A program made the translations under genes and the position numbers. This document shows positions 24,518 through 31,803 of a stretch of 64,000 bases of DNA, one piece after another. The notes beneath the pieces are model-generated. The model was not told the DNA's origin. It did no database searches and saw only the letters and a program-made list of their open reading frames with translations. Position 1 is the first letter of the stretch, and every line of letters begins with the position of its first letter. Where the stretch lies: positions 744,001 through 808,000 of the forward strand of contig NZ_VTOW01000001.1 of NCBI RefSeq assembly GCF_012184425.1, in the 5' to 3' direction. Origin of the DNA: Candidatus Manganitrophus noduliformans. Its GTDB lineage: Bacteria; Nitrospirota; Nitrospiria; SBBL01; Manganitrophaceae.

Positions 24518-25312
24518 ATGACAATGGAATTGATTGCACAGGAAGTCAGAACAGAAATCAGCGGAATCGTTGAAGCGGCGAAAGCGCTTCAAGTGGTTGA
24601 TCATCACGCCCTCGTTTTTGCCGATCAAGAGTTTAACCGGATTCGGGAAAAAAAGAAAATCATTCTCTCGAAGCTTGACCCGATCCGAGACGGATTTGAG
24701 CAAGAGAAAAAGAAGGTGATCGCAGTTATCAAAGAATTGACTGCCCCATGCGATCAAGCGACAGAGATTTACGAAGCGAAGATCCTCACCTACAAAGCCT
24801 GGGTCAAGAAAAAGGAAGAGGAGGAACGGAACCGACTTCAAGCACTCAAAGATCAGCAGGCGAAGGAGGCGAAACAGAAAGAGGCCGAAGAGCTTTTGAG
24901 GTTGGCTGAAACCGTCGAAAAGGGGGGAGATCCGGAGCAAGCGGCGGCGCTCATGGAAGAGGCGATAAAGATCGAGTCGAAGCCGGTTCAATCGGTTCAC
25001 GTCGAAATTGCGCCGACACTGCCGAAGCTGCAAAGCGTTGAGAAGCAGACGTACCATGCCGAAGTGGTCGATTTGGAGGCGCTTATCAAGGCGGTCTTCG
25101 AGGGGAAGGTTCCGCGCGCGGCGATCAAGATCGAAGCGAACATGACCTATCTGAACAATCGAGCGAAGATGGAAGAGGCGTCTTTGAACATCCCGGGCGT
25201 GGAGTCAAAGCCGAAGGACACCCTCGCCAAGGGGCGGTCGAAGCCGGCGACCGATATTTTCGGATCGAACAACGGCGCCGCGAAGGGAACGGCGGTGGTT
25301 CCACTGTTTTAG
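24518..25312 (+). CDS. coiled-coil phage early protein
   Basis: 264 residues. I use the ATG at 24518, since GAGGT lies six bases before it. Residues about 40-170 form a long charged coiled coil (KKKEEEERNRLQALKDQQAK). A compact C-terminal part (EVVDLEALIKAVFEGKVPRAAIKIEANMTYLNNRAKME) and a tail ending in TAVVPLF follow. Adjacent to a RecB-like exonuclease, this is the usual place for a recombination-associated protein, but I cannot name a family. Confidence 0.6.
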   Translation: MTMELIAQEVRTEISGIVEAAKALQVVDHHALVFADQEFNRIREKKKIILSKLDPIRDGFEQEKKKVIAVIKELTAPCDQATEIYEAKILTYKAWVKKKEEEERNRLQALKDQQAKEAKQKEAEELLRLAETVEKGGDPEQAAALMEEAIKIESKPVQSVHVEIAPTLPKLQSVEKQTYHAEVVDLEALIKAVFEGKVPRAAIKIEANMTYLNNRAKMEEASLNIPGVESKPKDTLAKGRSKPATDIFGSNNGAAKGTAVVPLF

Positions 25313-25322
25313 GGGATGCTGA

Positions 25323-26162
25323 ATGAAACACATCGTCGGATTTTCAGGGGGAATCGACTCACAAGCAACCGCGCGGTGGGTGCTCAATCGTTATCCCGCG
25401 GAAGACGTGATTCTTCTCTTCTCCAATGCTGGCGGGTGGGAAGATCCAATCACCCCCGCCTTTGTGGCGGAGTATTCGATGACAGTTCATCCGGTGATTA
25501 CGGTCGAATCAAAAGTCTCCGATATGTGGGAAACCCCAGGATGGGCCGAGAAACGCGGATATGACGGAAACGCGAAATTGACCTATAAGCTGATGTGCGA
25601 GATCAAGGGCCGGGCACCTTCCAGGAAGGCTCAATTTTGCACTGAAAAATTAAAGCTTATTCCACAAAAACGATGGGTGGAAGAAAACCTTCCCGACGGC
25701 GACTATGAGCGATATACCGGCGTTCGGCGCGATGAAAGCGAGAAGCGGAAAAACACTCCGCTTAGAGAATGGGACACTTATTTTGACTGTTACGTGAATC
25801 ATCCAATCTGCCATTGGCCTAAGAATATGTGCTTTGAATTCGTAAAGCGCCATGACGGGATATTTAATCCGCTCTATCAGATGGGATTCTCCCGCGTCGG
25901 CTGCGCGCCGTGCGTCAATTCCGGCAAGGACGATATTCTCCTGTGGCTTCAACGGCGGCCGGAAATGATCGAGAAGATCCGTGATTTCGAGAAGGAACTC
26001 GGCTTTACCTATTTTGCTCCAATCGTTCCTGGAATGAAAATCAATTTTATCGATGATGTGATTCTGTGGGCGCAGACATCCAGGGGCGGGCGTCAAACCG
26101 ATCTCCTTCGGGTGCTCAATGATCATCCGGCTTGTGAATCTAAGTATGGATTATGTGAATGA
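25323..26162 (+). CDS. PAPS-reductase-family PP-loop protein
   Basis: 279 residues. SGGIDSQATA (8-17) is the PP-loop ATP-pyrophosphatase motif. Later elements typical of the PAPS reductase/DndC-like superfamily are YTGVRRDESEKR and a CxxC in VGCAPCVNSGKDDI. True assimilatory enzymes reduce PAPS; phage members are often linked to nucleic-acid modification, for which sulfur transfer or adenylation is plausible. Its start signals and operon position are good. The next ORF overlaps its stop by four bases. Confidence 0.8.
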   Translation: MKHIVGFSGGIDSQATARWVLNRYPAEDVILLFSNAGGWEDPITPAFVAEYSMTVHPVITVESKVSDMWETPGWAEKRGYDGNAKLTYKLMCEIKGRAPSRKAQFCTEKLKLIPQKRWVEENLPDGDYERYTGVRRDESEKRKNTPLREWDTYFDCYVNHPICHWPKNMCFEFVKRHDGIFNPLYQMGFSRVGCAPCVNSGKDDILLWLQRRPEMIEKIRDFEKELGFTYFAPIVPGMKINFIDDVILWAQTSRGGRQTDLLRVLNDHPACESKYGLCE

Positions 26163-26305
26163 TCTCTTCCGCTCGTCACTGTCCGAAATGTTGGGAGCAC
26201 TTTCTCGAAGAGGTTTACGAGCTTGGCCTGTGGGTCGCCTTCTTCCTCGGAGTGATTTATCTCTACGCGGTGATCGGGAAATTCCTTTTTAAAATTCTGT
26301 CGTGA
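26159..26305 (+). CDS. 48-residue CxxC membrane micro-protein
   Basis: Starts in an ATGA overlap with the PP-loop gene. An N-terminal RHCPKCW holds a CxxC; residues 24-45 form one hydrophobic helix (LWVAFFLGVIYLYAVIGKFLF). Overlap, composition and topology support a real gene. Function unknown. Confidence 0.55.
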   Translation: MISSARHCPKCWEHFLEEVYELGLWVAFFLGVIYLYAVIGKFLFKILS

Positions 26306-26315
26306 GGAAAAACAA

Positions 26316-26774
26316 ATGCCCGAAGAAAAATTGATCGTTCACCCGCTTCCTGAAAAGTTTTTAGAGCCGCTTCCTCTCTTCCCGGCGGTCCTTCTCTTCG
26401 AGGTTCCCTATCGCAGCCTGAAAATCATGGCGACAATGGAGCGACCGAAAGAGGGAACGCTCTGGCGAAAAGTTCAGGTCGGCCATGACAACGGATCTCA
26501 ACCGAGCTGGTACGAAATTCTGGATATCCGGAAGCGGTTTTTCCAGAAAGAGTCTCGCGTGTTTATGGAGATCCCCTTGGTGGCCGATCCCAGGCGGGTA
26601 AAGATTCAGTACATCAGTTTGATCGAGGCGATGGAGGAGACGCCGAATGAAAGCGATCAGCATCAAAGAGCCGTGGGCGACTCGGATTCTAAACGAGGGG
26701 AAGACGATCGAAACCCGGACGTGGGCGACAAAGTACCGGGGCCCGTTGATCCTGTGCGCGTCGGCGAGTCCTAA
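26316..26774 (+). CDS. unknown early protein whose 3' end overlaps the ASCH gene
   Basis: Up to 152 residues. Residues 1-108 look coding (FPAVLLFEVPYRSLKIMATMERPKEGTLW). The last 44 residues lie in the 128-base overlap with the next gene and are a low-complexity acidic run that looks out of frame. Either the tail is genuinely translated or an original stop has been lost. No domain recognised. Confidence 0.55.
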   Translation: MPEEKLIVHPLPEKFLEPLPLFPAVLLFEVPYRSLKIMATMERPKEGTLWRKVQVGHDNGSQPSWYEILDIRKRFFQKESRVFMEIPLVADPRRVKIQYISLIEAMEETPNESDQHQRAVGDSDSKRGEDDRNPDVGDKVPGPVDPVRVGES

Positions 26775-27129
26775 AGGGCCGCTTGCCGGTCACTCCTTCG
26801 CCATTACCAACCTGGTGGAGTGCCGGCCGATGGTCCCGGAAGACGAAGCGGAGGCTCAATGTATCTACCTCCCCGGCCTGTACTCGTGGATTTTCAAGGA
26901 TGTGAAATCGATCCATCGCGTTCCGGTCAAGGGCAAGTTGGGCTTCTTCGATCTGGAATTCAACGGGACGAAGGTGTTAAGCCGCACAGCCTGTTCAAAG
27001 CGCTTTTTCAGGGATGAGGTCGAAGCGGCGGTGGGGCTCATGGCTGCACAAAAAAGAAAGAACGCAAGAGAGAAGCGTTATTACCGTTGTTCCGGCTGCA
27101 ATGGGTATCACTTGACGTCACAGGGATAA
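26647..27129 (+). CDS. ASCH-domain protein with a C-terminal zinc-ribbon-like tail
   Basis: 160 residues. MKAISIKEPWATRILNEGKTIETRTWATKYRGPLILCAS is the classic ASCH start, a beta-barrel fold related to PUA that binds RNA or nucleosides. After about residue 110 comes a basic tail with YRCSGCNGYHLTSQG, a possible metal-binding ribbon. GGAGG precedes the ATG. Some ASCH proteins are nucleases or amidohydrolases for modified cytidine; the activity here is not shown. Confidence 0.8.
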   Translation: MKAISIKEPWATRILNEGKTIETRTWATKYRGPLILCASASPKGPLAGHSFAITNLVECRPMVPEDEAEAQCIYLPGLYSWIFKDVKSIHRVPVKGKLGFFDLEFNGTKVLSRTACSKRFFRDEVEAAVGLMAAQKRKNAREKRYYRCSGCNGYHLTSQG

Positions 27130-27147
27130 AAATCGGGAGTTTCACCA

Positions 27148-28095
27148 ATGGGCGAGAAAACTGGAATTGAGTTTGCGGATAAAACGTGGAACCCCTGGCA
27201 GGGATGCAACAAAGTGAGTCCTGGTTGTGACAATTGTTATATGTACCGGGAGAAGATTCGGTACGGACAGGAGCCAGACGTTGTCGTTCGCTCTAAGCCG
27301 CCAACCTTCAACGCCCCTCTCAAGTGGACCGAGCCGGAGATTGTCTTCACCGCCAGCTGGTCCGACTGGTTCATCCGGGAGGCAGACGACTGGAGAGCGG
27401 AGGCCTGGGACATCATCCGGCGCACCCCTCACCTCTTCTATTTGATCTTCACGAAGCGGCCGCAGAACATCCCCGATCGGCTTCCGTCCGATTGGGGGAG
27501 CGGCTATCCAAACGTCATGCTCGTCGTCACCACAGAGAATCAGGAGGAGGCCGATCGGCGCATTCCGAAGATCCTGCGAATCCCCGCGGCCTATCGCGGG
27601 ATCAGCGCGGAGCCGCTCTTGGGGCCGATCGACCTTGAGCCTCACCTTTGGCCCCAGTGCATTGCCACCAAAGAAGAGCACGATCGAGACCATGACCACG
27701 GTCTCTGGTGCGATGAACGATCGCTCGATTGGGTCGTCGCCGGCGGAGAATCCGGCCCCGGTGCCCGGCCCTGTCATCCGGGTTGGGTTCGATCGCTCCG
27801 GGATCAGTGCGTCGCCGCAGGGGTGCCGTTCTTTTTTAAGCAATGGGGGGAGTGGATAGGCGGCAAGTTCGATTGTCGCAAATCAAAAATGGTCTGCCAA
27901 CCGACTCTGGACGATATCAATGCCGAACGGGTCGGGCGCATCTTCTGGACGAACCCGGGCGAGCCCAAGGTCCACCTATGGGACGAGGCGGATCACTACT
28001 GGACGAACGCCAGCGCTCGCGTCGGCAAGAAAGACGCCGGCCGCCTCCTCGATGGCCGGGAGTGGAGCGAGTTTCCAGAAGGCGTGAAACGATGA
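27148..28095 (+). CDS. DUF5131 (phage Gp37/Gp68) family protein
   Basis: 315 residues. The hallmark start TWNPWQGCNKVSPGCDNCYM holds C20, C27 and C30 (CX6CX2C), suggestive of a radical-SAM-like iron-sulfur site. Later family blocks are FTASWSDWFIREADDWRAEAWDIIRRTPHLFYLIFTKRP and DWVVAGGESGPGARPCHPGWVRSLRDQC. The family is widespread in phages and near defence genes; its reaction is not established. The structured RNA at 28111 starts 15 bases after the stop. Confidence 0.85.
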   Translation: MGEKTGIEFADKTWNPWQGCNKVSPGCDNCYMYREKIRYGQEPDVVVRSKPPTFNAPLKWTEPEIVFTASWSDWFIREADDWRAEAWDIIRRTPHLFYLIFTKRPQNIPDRLPSDWGSGYPNVMLVVTTENQEEADRRIPKILRIPAAYRGISAEPLLGPIDLEPHLWPQCIATKEEHDRDHDHGLWCDERSLDWVVAGGESGPGARPCHPGWVRSLRDQCVAAGVPFFFKQWGEWIGGKFDCRKSKMVCQPTLDDINAERVGRIFWTNPGEPKVHLWDEADHYWTNASARVGKKDAGRLLDGREWSEFPEGVKR

Positions 28096-28110
28096 TTTTG
28101 CAAATCAAAA

Positions 28111-28244
28111 TCGGGGACGAGGTGCCCCCAAGAGGGCCGAATCCGGGATAGGCCTTAGCGCGGCCGGAATGGGCCGGCCAAGCGGAGTAGCTCTTGGTTC
28201 TCGGCAGGTTTCACAGCTACCTGCGCGCGTCCGGCGCTCCCCGA
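28111..28244 (+). ncRNA. candidate structured RNA in a 171-base gene gap
   Basis: The gap between the DUF5131 gene and 28267 holds nested pairing. TCGGGGA (28111-28117) pairs with TCCCCGA (28238-28244) as closing stem. AGGGCC/GGCCTT (28133-28138 with 28151-28156) and GGCCGG/CCGGCC (28162-28167 with 28174-28179) form two hairpins. AGCGC/GCGCT (28157-28161 with 28234-28238) closes an inner domain. Inside it two exclusive helices compete: GTAGCT/AGCTAC (28187-28192 with 28215-28220) and GCAGGT/ACCTGC (28204-28209 with 28219-28224). The region is GC-rich, so some pairing is expected by chance. Family unknown. Confidence 0.5.
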
Positions 28245-28266
28245 GGAAATTTAAAGGAAGATAGAA

Positions 28267-28485
28267 ATGGAAACAGAAAAAACCAGCCTCAGAAAACGGA
28301 AGGCCGCAAGGCTGGAAGCGCTGTTAAAAGATATTATCGAATATCTTGAAACAAATCCCCACATGGTACTTGCTCTTCACGGTGAATTGGAAGAGGCGCA
28401 CCGGGTTCTCATTCCAGAAGAAAAAGAGATGATTGTCATGCTTTTAATGTTTCGCAAGCATTTAAATAGGGCGAATAAAAAGTAA
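28267..28485 (+). CDS. 72-residue helical unknown protein
   Basis: Good ribosome site (AAAGGAAG). Helical and charged (RKRKAARLEALLKDIIEYLE), no motif recognised. It follows the structured RNA. Confidence 0.55.
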   Translation: METEKTSLRKRKAARLEALLKDIIEYLETNPHMVLALHGELEEAHRVLIPEEKEMIVMLLMFRKHLNRANKK

Positions 28486-28501
28486 TGGAGTGGCGCCATA
28501 A

Positions 28502-28864
28502 ATGCTCTGTCCAAAATGCGGATCGGATAATTGGTGCGTTGAAGAGGATTTTGACTGGATCTGGAAGCATTGCCGGTGCGGAAAAGAGTGGGACCACCAG
28601 AAGAAGGTTGTTGAGGTCCGCTCCGAAATTCCAATCGTGAAAAAGGAGATCTCCGTGAAGAAAACATCTGAACCGAAATCGAAAGAAGAGGTGATTCCGT
28701 CTGAGCCGATGGCGGAAACACCGAAAGCAAACGGCCGGCCGAAACACCTGGTCGAATCGGCTGCGTATCTTCGCGCGACGGCAAAACGATTGAGGGCGGA
28801 AGTTAAGATCCTCGAAGACGCTGCCAATGCTTTGGATCATATTTATCAATTGGGCGAGAAATAG
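28502..28864 (+). CDS. zinc-ribbon protein with helical C-terminus
   Basis: 120 residues. MLCPKCGSDNW...HCRCGKEW supplies two CxxC/CxC pairs for a zinc ribbon. A Lys/Glu/Pro linker and a C-terminal helix (LVESAAYLRATAKRLRAEVKILEDAANALD) follow. Small adaptor-like architecture; function unknown. Confidence 0.65.
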   Translation: MLCPKCGSDNWCVEEDFDWIWKHCRCGKEWDHQKKVVEVRSEIPIVKKEISVKKTSEPKSKEEVIPSEPMAETPKANGRPKHLVESAAYLRATAKRLRAEVKILEDAANALDHIYQLGEK

Positions 28865-28888
28865 CAAACCAACGGGGGGAGGGTCGCT

Positions 28889-29077
28889 ATGCTGTGTCCA
28901 AGATGCAAGAAAGATCTTTTGAATCCTGTCACAATTTATACCGACGATGGATCGTTGACGATGCTCAACTGTCTTTGTTGCGGAGAGTCGATCGATCCGG
29001 TGGTTCTCTATAATCGTGCGCATATTCCGACAACCTCGGACCTGCGGCGAATTCCGATGAAGGGTGTAAAGCGTTGA
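28889..29077 (+). CDS. small zinc-ribbon protein
   Basis: 62 residues. MLCPRCKKDLLNP and LNCLCCGES give two CxxC knuckles. GGGGAGGG precedes the ATG. Its N-terminus resembles that of the previous zinc-ribbon gene, suggesting common descent. Confidence 0.6.
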   Translation: MLCPRCKKDLLNPVTIYTDDGSLTMLNCLCCGESIDPVVLYNRAHIPTTSDLRRIPMKGVKR

Positions 29078-29199
29078 TCGTCTATAAAAAGTGGTACTCG
29101 AAGCCAAACGATAAAGGGCTGCGGTGTTTGATGGAGGGATGGTACCTGTTCGGCATTCTTCCGCTCTACATCAGACAAAGAACCCATTATTACTATTAG
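29074..29199 (+). CDS. 41-residue unknown protein (putative)
   Basis: TTG start overlapping the previous stop (TTGA). The product is aromatic-rich (KKWYSKPNDKGLRCLMEGWYLFG...YYY). Overlap and composition suggest translation, but no homologous family is recognised. It ends just before the stem-loop element at 29206. Confidence 0.4.
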   Translation: MIVYKKWYSKPNDKGLRCLMEGWYLFGILPLYIRQRTHYYY

Positions 29200-29205
29200 A
29201 AGGTT

Positions 29206-29281
29206 CCGGCGGGGCCGTCCATAAGGGACAACGGTGGTCGAGTGTGGTGATGACAATCAATACACCGTTAGGCCCCGCCGG
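29206..29281 (+). ncRNA. candidate three-way-junction RNA element
   Basis: An 11-bp perfect stem CCGGCGGGGCC/GGCCCCGCCGG (29206-29216 with 29271-29281) encloses two stacked hairpins with no unpaired base at the first two junctions. They are GTCC-ATAAG-GGAC (29217-29229) and AACGGTG/CACCGTT (29230-29236 with 29263-29269). One A closes the junction. The element lies in a 118-base gap and ends 36 bases before the next start. No T-run follows, so it is not a normal terminator. Strand is assumed from the operon. Confidence 0.55.
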
Positions 29282-29317
29282 GAGAGAGTTGAAGAGAGTT
29301 GAGTGGAGATCACGCAA

Positions 29318-29563
29318 ATGGAAAAGCACGAGCAAATTGTGAAGATCAAGACGAACGAAGAGAATCCGGAGCCGATTGAGTTGGTCGTCGAGGAAATCAT
29401 TAAGGTCTCGGAGGCTTTTCAGCGAATCGGGAAATCCCGCGCTAAAAAAGAACTTATCGTTCTCCTTTTGCATGATGCAGTTACGGGGGTCAGGAAGACT
29501 GACATTCGCAAGATCCTCGACGTTGCTCCGTGTCTGGCTGAAATTTATCTGAAGCCGAAATAA
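29318..29563 (+). CDS. 81-residue helical unknown protein
   Basis: The ATG at 29318 has GGAG about nine bases upstream. The sequence is helical (IIKVSEAFQRIGKSRAKKELIVLLLHDAV...TDIRKILDVAPCLAEIYL) and could hold a helix-turn-helix, but this is weak. No family recognised. Confidence 0.55.
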   Translation: MEKHEQIVKIKTNEENPEPIELVVEEIIKVSEAFQRIGKSRAKKELIVLLLHDAVTGVRKTDIRKILDVAPCLAEIYLKPK

Positions 29564-29567
29564 AAAA

Positions 29568-29732
29568 ATGAGCGAAAACGAGGACGCCATAGAAATCCTT
29601 CTCTCCCGTTGCGATGAGAAGTTGACCGAGTGGGAGGTTAACTTTTTGGAAAGCATTCAAGATCATCCGGATCAGCTTTCTAAAAAGCAGCAGGAAACGC
29701 TCGACAATATTTGGGCGAGGTGCATGGGATGA
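29568..29732 (+). CDS. 54-residue unknown protein
   Basis: MSENEDAIEILLSRCDEKLT onward; helical and acidic. It overlaps the next start by four bases (ATGA). Confidence 0.5.
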   Translation: MSENEDAIEILLSRCDEKLTEWEVNFLESIQDHPDQLSKKQQETLDNIWARCMG

Positions 29733-29998
29733 GCCTTTGTGAATACAACCCCGAAAAGAAAGCGCCGGCAACCACTCCTCCTTCTGAGGGTGATTGCAAA
29801 AACGAAGCAACGGTCAGCGTCGGGGCGTCCGGCAAGTGGCATCTCTGCGATTCGTGCGCGGCGCTTCCGGAGTTTAAGCGGCTTTGGAGGCGGACCCCTC
29901 TTTCGAGAATGACGGGATCGTGCGATCACAGATGGAAGCCGTCGGACGAAGATATTTGGGTTTGTACGCGATGCGGGCGGGAGGCTGGCTGCTTATGA
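29729..29998 (+). CDS. Cys-rich zinc-binding protein, paralogue A
   Basis: 89 residues from the ATG at 29729. Cys/His ligands: MSLCEYNP, DCKNEA, HLCDSCAALPEFKRL, CDHRWKP and WVCTRCGREAGCL. It closely matches the protein at 30946-31203 along its whole length, so the two are duplicates. Two or more zinc sites are likely. Confidence 0.65.
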   Translation: MSLCEYNPEKKAPATTPPSEGDCKNEATVSVGASGKWHLCDSCAALPEFKRLWRRTPLSRMTGSCDHRWKPSDEDIWVCTRCGREAGCL

Positions 29999-30345
29999 TC
30001 AAATTTAATCGGCGAGCCCGCGGAAGGCAAAAGGTCGGCAAGAGAAACAAGGCCGAAGCGGCATACGAAAACTTTCTGGAGCTGCGGAAGAATGCGGGGG
30101 AAATCTTATGGCATCGCTTCGAAGCAATCAAATTGCGATTGGCCGACAGGACTTTTTACGAACCTGATTTTGCGGTGATGCTCTCTGACGGGCAGATTGA
30201 AATTCATGAAGTGAAGGGCCACTGGGAAGATGACGCGAGGGTAAAAATAAAGGTGGCCGCGGAGATGTACCCGTTTCGATTCATCGCAATTATGTGCGAG
30301 AAAAATGTGCCGGCAGACCGATGGAAAATTGAGGTGTTTGAATAA
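29995..30345 (+). CDS. DUF1064-like PD-(D/E)XK phage nuclease
   Basis: 116 residues from the ATG at 29995, overlapping the previous stop. NKAEAAYENFLELRKNAGEILWHRFEAIKLRLADRTFYEPDFAVMLSDGQIEIHEVKGHWEDDARVKIKVAAE carries PDF and EVKG, the catalytic pattern of restriction-endonuclease-fold proteins of the DUF1064 type common in phages. Exact substrate unknown. Confidence 0.75.
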   Translation: MIKFNRRARGRQKVGKRNKAEAAYENFLELRKNAGEILWHRFEAIKLRLADRTFYEPDFAVMLSDGQIEIHEVKGHWEDDARVKIKVAAEMYPFRFIAIMCEKNVPADRWKIEVFE

Positions 30346-30372
30346 GTAACCCATAGGCGGGGAGGAGAGGGG

Positions 30373-30603
30373 ATGAGAGGCCTAGAGACAATAAAAAGGT
30401 TGAGGGATCAGCAAAGATCGGCGGATAGGGATCTTTATGATGCAATCGAAAAGTACTTTCCCATCGGCGCTTCGATATCATGGAAAAGGGGCGGCTACAG
30501 GCAAGAGGGAAAGGTCATTAGAACATACGACGAGAGGATCAAGGTTAGAAATAACAGGACTAAAAAGGAGTTCTGGATTCACATTTACGATGTTTTGCAA
30601 TAA
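30373..30603 (+). CDS. 76-residue unknown protein
   Basis: Strong ribosome site (GGAGGAGAGGGG). Helical start then a small beta-barrel-like part (GASISWKRGGYRQEGKVIRTYDERIKVRNNRTKKEFWIHIYDVL). No family recognised. Confidence 0.6.
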   Translation: MRGLETIKRLRDQQRSADRDLYDAIEKYFPIGASISWKRGGYRQEGKVIRTYDERIKVRNNRTKKEFWIHIYDVLQ

Positions 30604-30619
30604 CCCCAGTGAGGTGAGC

Positions 30620-30949
30620 ATGAAGCCGGAGATTGAGGAGATTAGAAAAATTCTGTCAGATCCTTTCGCAAAATACCGCGCCCACCCTGTCTCGTTGGGA
30701 CAGGTTAGAACCCTCCTCTCCGCCCTCGCTGCGGCTCAGGAGGAAAATAAGGGGCTGGGGGAGAGGTTGGCGCAAAAGGGGATGGAATATCTTGAGCTTC
30801 ACAAAAAGAGTCAATCGCTGTGGGGGGCGCTGAGAAAGTACGGCAGGCACTTGCCGAGCTGCCGAGCCTATGGACAGCAGACGCGGCCCCAAAGATGCGA
30901 TTGTGGGTTTATTTCTGCCCTCTCCCGGACCGAGAAGGAGGGGGGATGA
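30620..30949 (+). CDS. phage early protein with C-terminal Cys/His cluster
   Basis: 109 residues from the ATG at 30620. Helical, with a short coiled coil (LSALAAAQEENKGLGERLAQ), then KYGRHLPSCRAYGQQTRPQRCDCGFISAL. The HLPSC...CDCGF ending is common in phage early proteins of unknown function and may bind a metal. It overlaps the next start by four bases. Confidence 0.6.
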   Translation: MKPEIEEIRKILSDPFAKYRAHPVSLGQVRTLLSALAAAQEENKGLGERLAQKGMEYLELHKKSQSLWGALRKYGRHLPSCRAYGQQTRPQRCDCGFISALSRTEKEGG

Positions 30950-31203
30950 GTCTCTGTGAATGGAACCCAACCCTAAACGAGGATGCCTTTACAAACCCAA
31001 GGCCGACCGATTGTAAAAATCAGGCAGAGGTAAGGGCTGGTAGGCATCATCTTTGCGGAACATGCTCAAAGCTTCCGAAGTTTAAGCGGTTCAAAAAGTG
31101 GCCTCTCAGGGAAAGGCGAACATGCTCCCACAACTTTAAGCCAGCAGACGAGGAAGATATTTGGTACTGCACAAGATGCGGCATGGAGGCGGGGTGTTTA
31201 TGA
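30946..31203 (+). CDS. Cys-rich zinc-binding protein, paralogue B
   Basis: 85 residues. MSLCEWNP, DCKNQAEV, HLCGTCSKLPKFKRF, CSHNFKPADEEDIWYCTRCGMEAGCL match paralogue A almost position by position. It begins in an ATGA overlap and its stop overlaps the next start. Confidence 0.65.
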   Translation: MSLCEWNPTLNEDAFTNPRPTDCKNQAEVRAGRHHLCGTCSKLPKFKRFKKWPLRERRTCSHNFKPADEEDIWYCTRCGMEAGCL

Positions 31204-31529
31204 AAAAGGTCAGACTATTAAGGGAGATCGTGATTTCTCCGATTGGAAACTGCCTATCTGAAATTGTTTATCCGGTCGGAACAATTCTTTGGGACTACCC
31301 GGAAGACGGCTTTGTGAATCTTGAAATCAGCGATTCGACATGGCTTGACCTGAAGCCGGAAGACTATGAAGAGATTAAGGGCCTTCTAGGGGGGAGAAGG
31401 TCAACAGGTCAGTACAGCGATGAATGGGCGCGTGGATGCCTTGACGTTACGCGACTGCTCGAAGAGCACCCCGAAGGATGGGATGGCCCATGCGAATGTC
31501 AACTCTGCTTAAGTTATGGAGATGAATAA
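31200..31529 (+). CDS. unknown early protein
   Basis: 109 residues from the ATG at 31200. A beta-rich N-terminus (VRLLREIVISPIGNCLSEIVYPVGTILWDYPEDGFVNLEI) is followed by an acidic tail with CECQLC. The N-terminal half may be a small SH3-like barrel; no named family. Confidence 0.55.
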   Translation: MKKVRLLREIVISPIGNCLSEIVYPVGTILWDYPEDGFVNLEISDSTWLDLKPEDYEEIKGLLGGRRSTGQYSDEWARGCLDVTRLLEEHPEGWDGPCECQLCLSYGDE

Positions 31530-31803
31530 TAACAAAAGCTTCACAGAAGAGCGAGAAGAAGGAGGCGGGGGAGTGATACCAGCAGACTTTAATCCACCCT
31601 GGAAGATGAAGCCGCTTGACGAGTGGAATGTCATCACCATGACCCATCTGAATGTAGCCGGAGAGAAGCATCTTTATGTGGCTATGACGAAAGATGGTGT
31701 TCTGATCGAGGAAGGCGGCCCGGATGATGTCTACCTCTGGAATCGGCTTTGGCATAAAGCAGTAGGGACCTCTGAGAAGAAGGAGGCAGGGGAGAAATGT
31801 TAA
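31516..31803 (+). CDS. unknown early protein
   Basis: 95 residues; ATG at 31516 or 31522. Its 5' end overlaps the previous gene by 14 bases and its 3' end overlaps the next by seven. The middle (KHLYVAMTKDGVLIEEGGPDDVYLWNRLWHKA) looks like a small beta sheet. No family recognised. Confidence 0.5.
   Translation: MEMNNNKSFTEEREEGGGGVIPADFNPPWKMKPLDEWNVITMTHLNVAGEKHLYVAMTKDGVLIEEGGPDDVYLWNRLWHKAVGTSEKKEAGEKC

Noticed and set aside
29124-29342. 72-residue ORF through the three-way-junction element
   Set aside because: Out of frame with the better-supported 29074 and 29318 genes; the region is better explained by base pairing.
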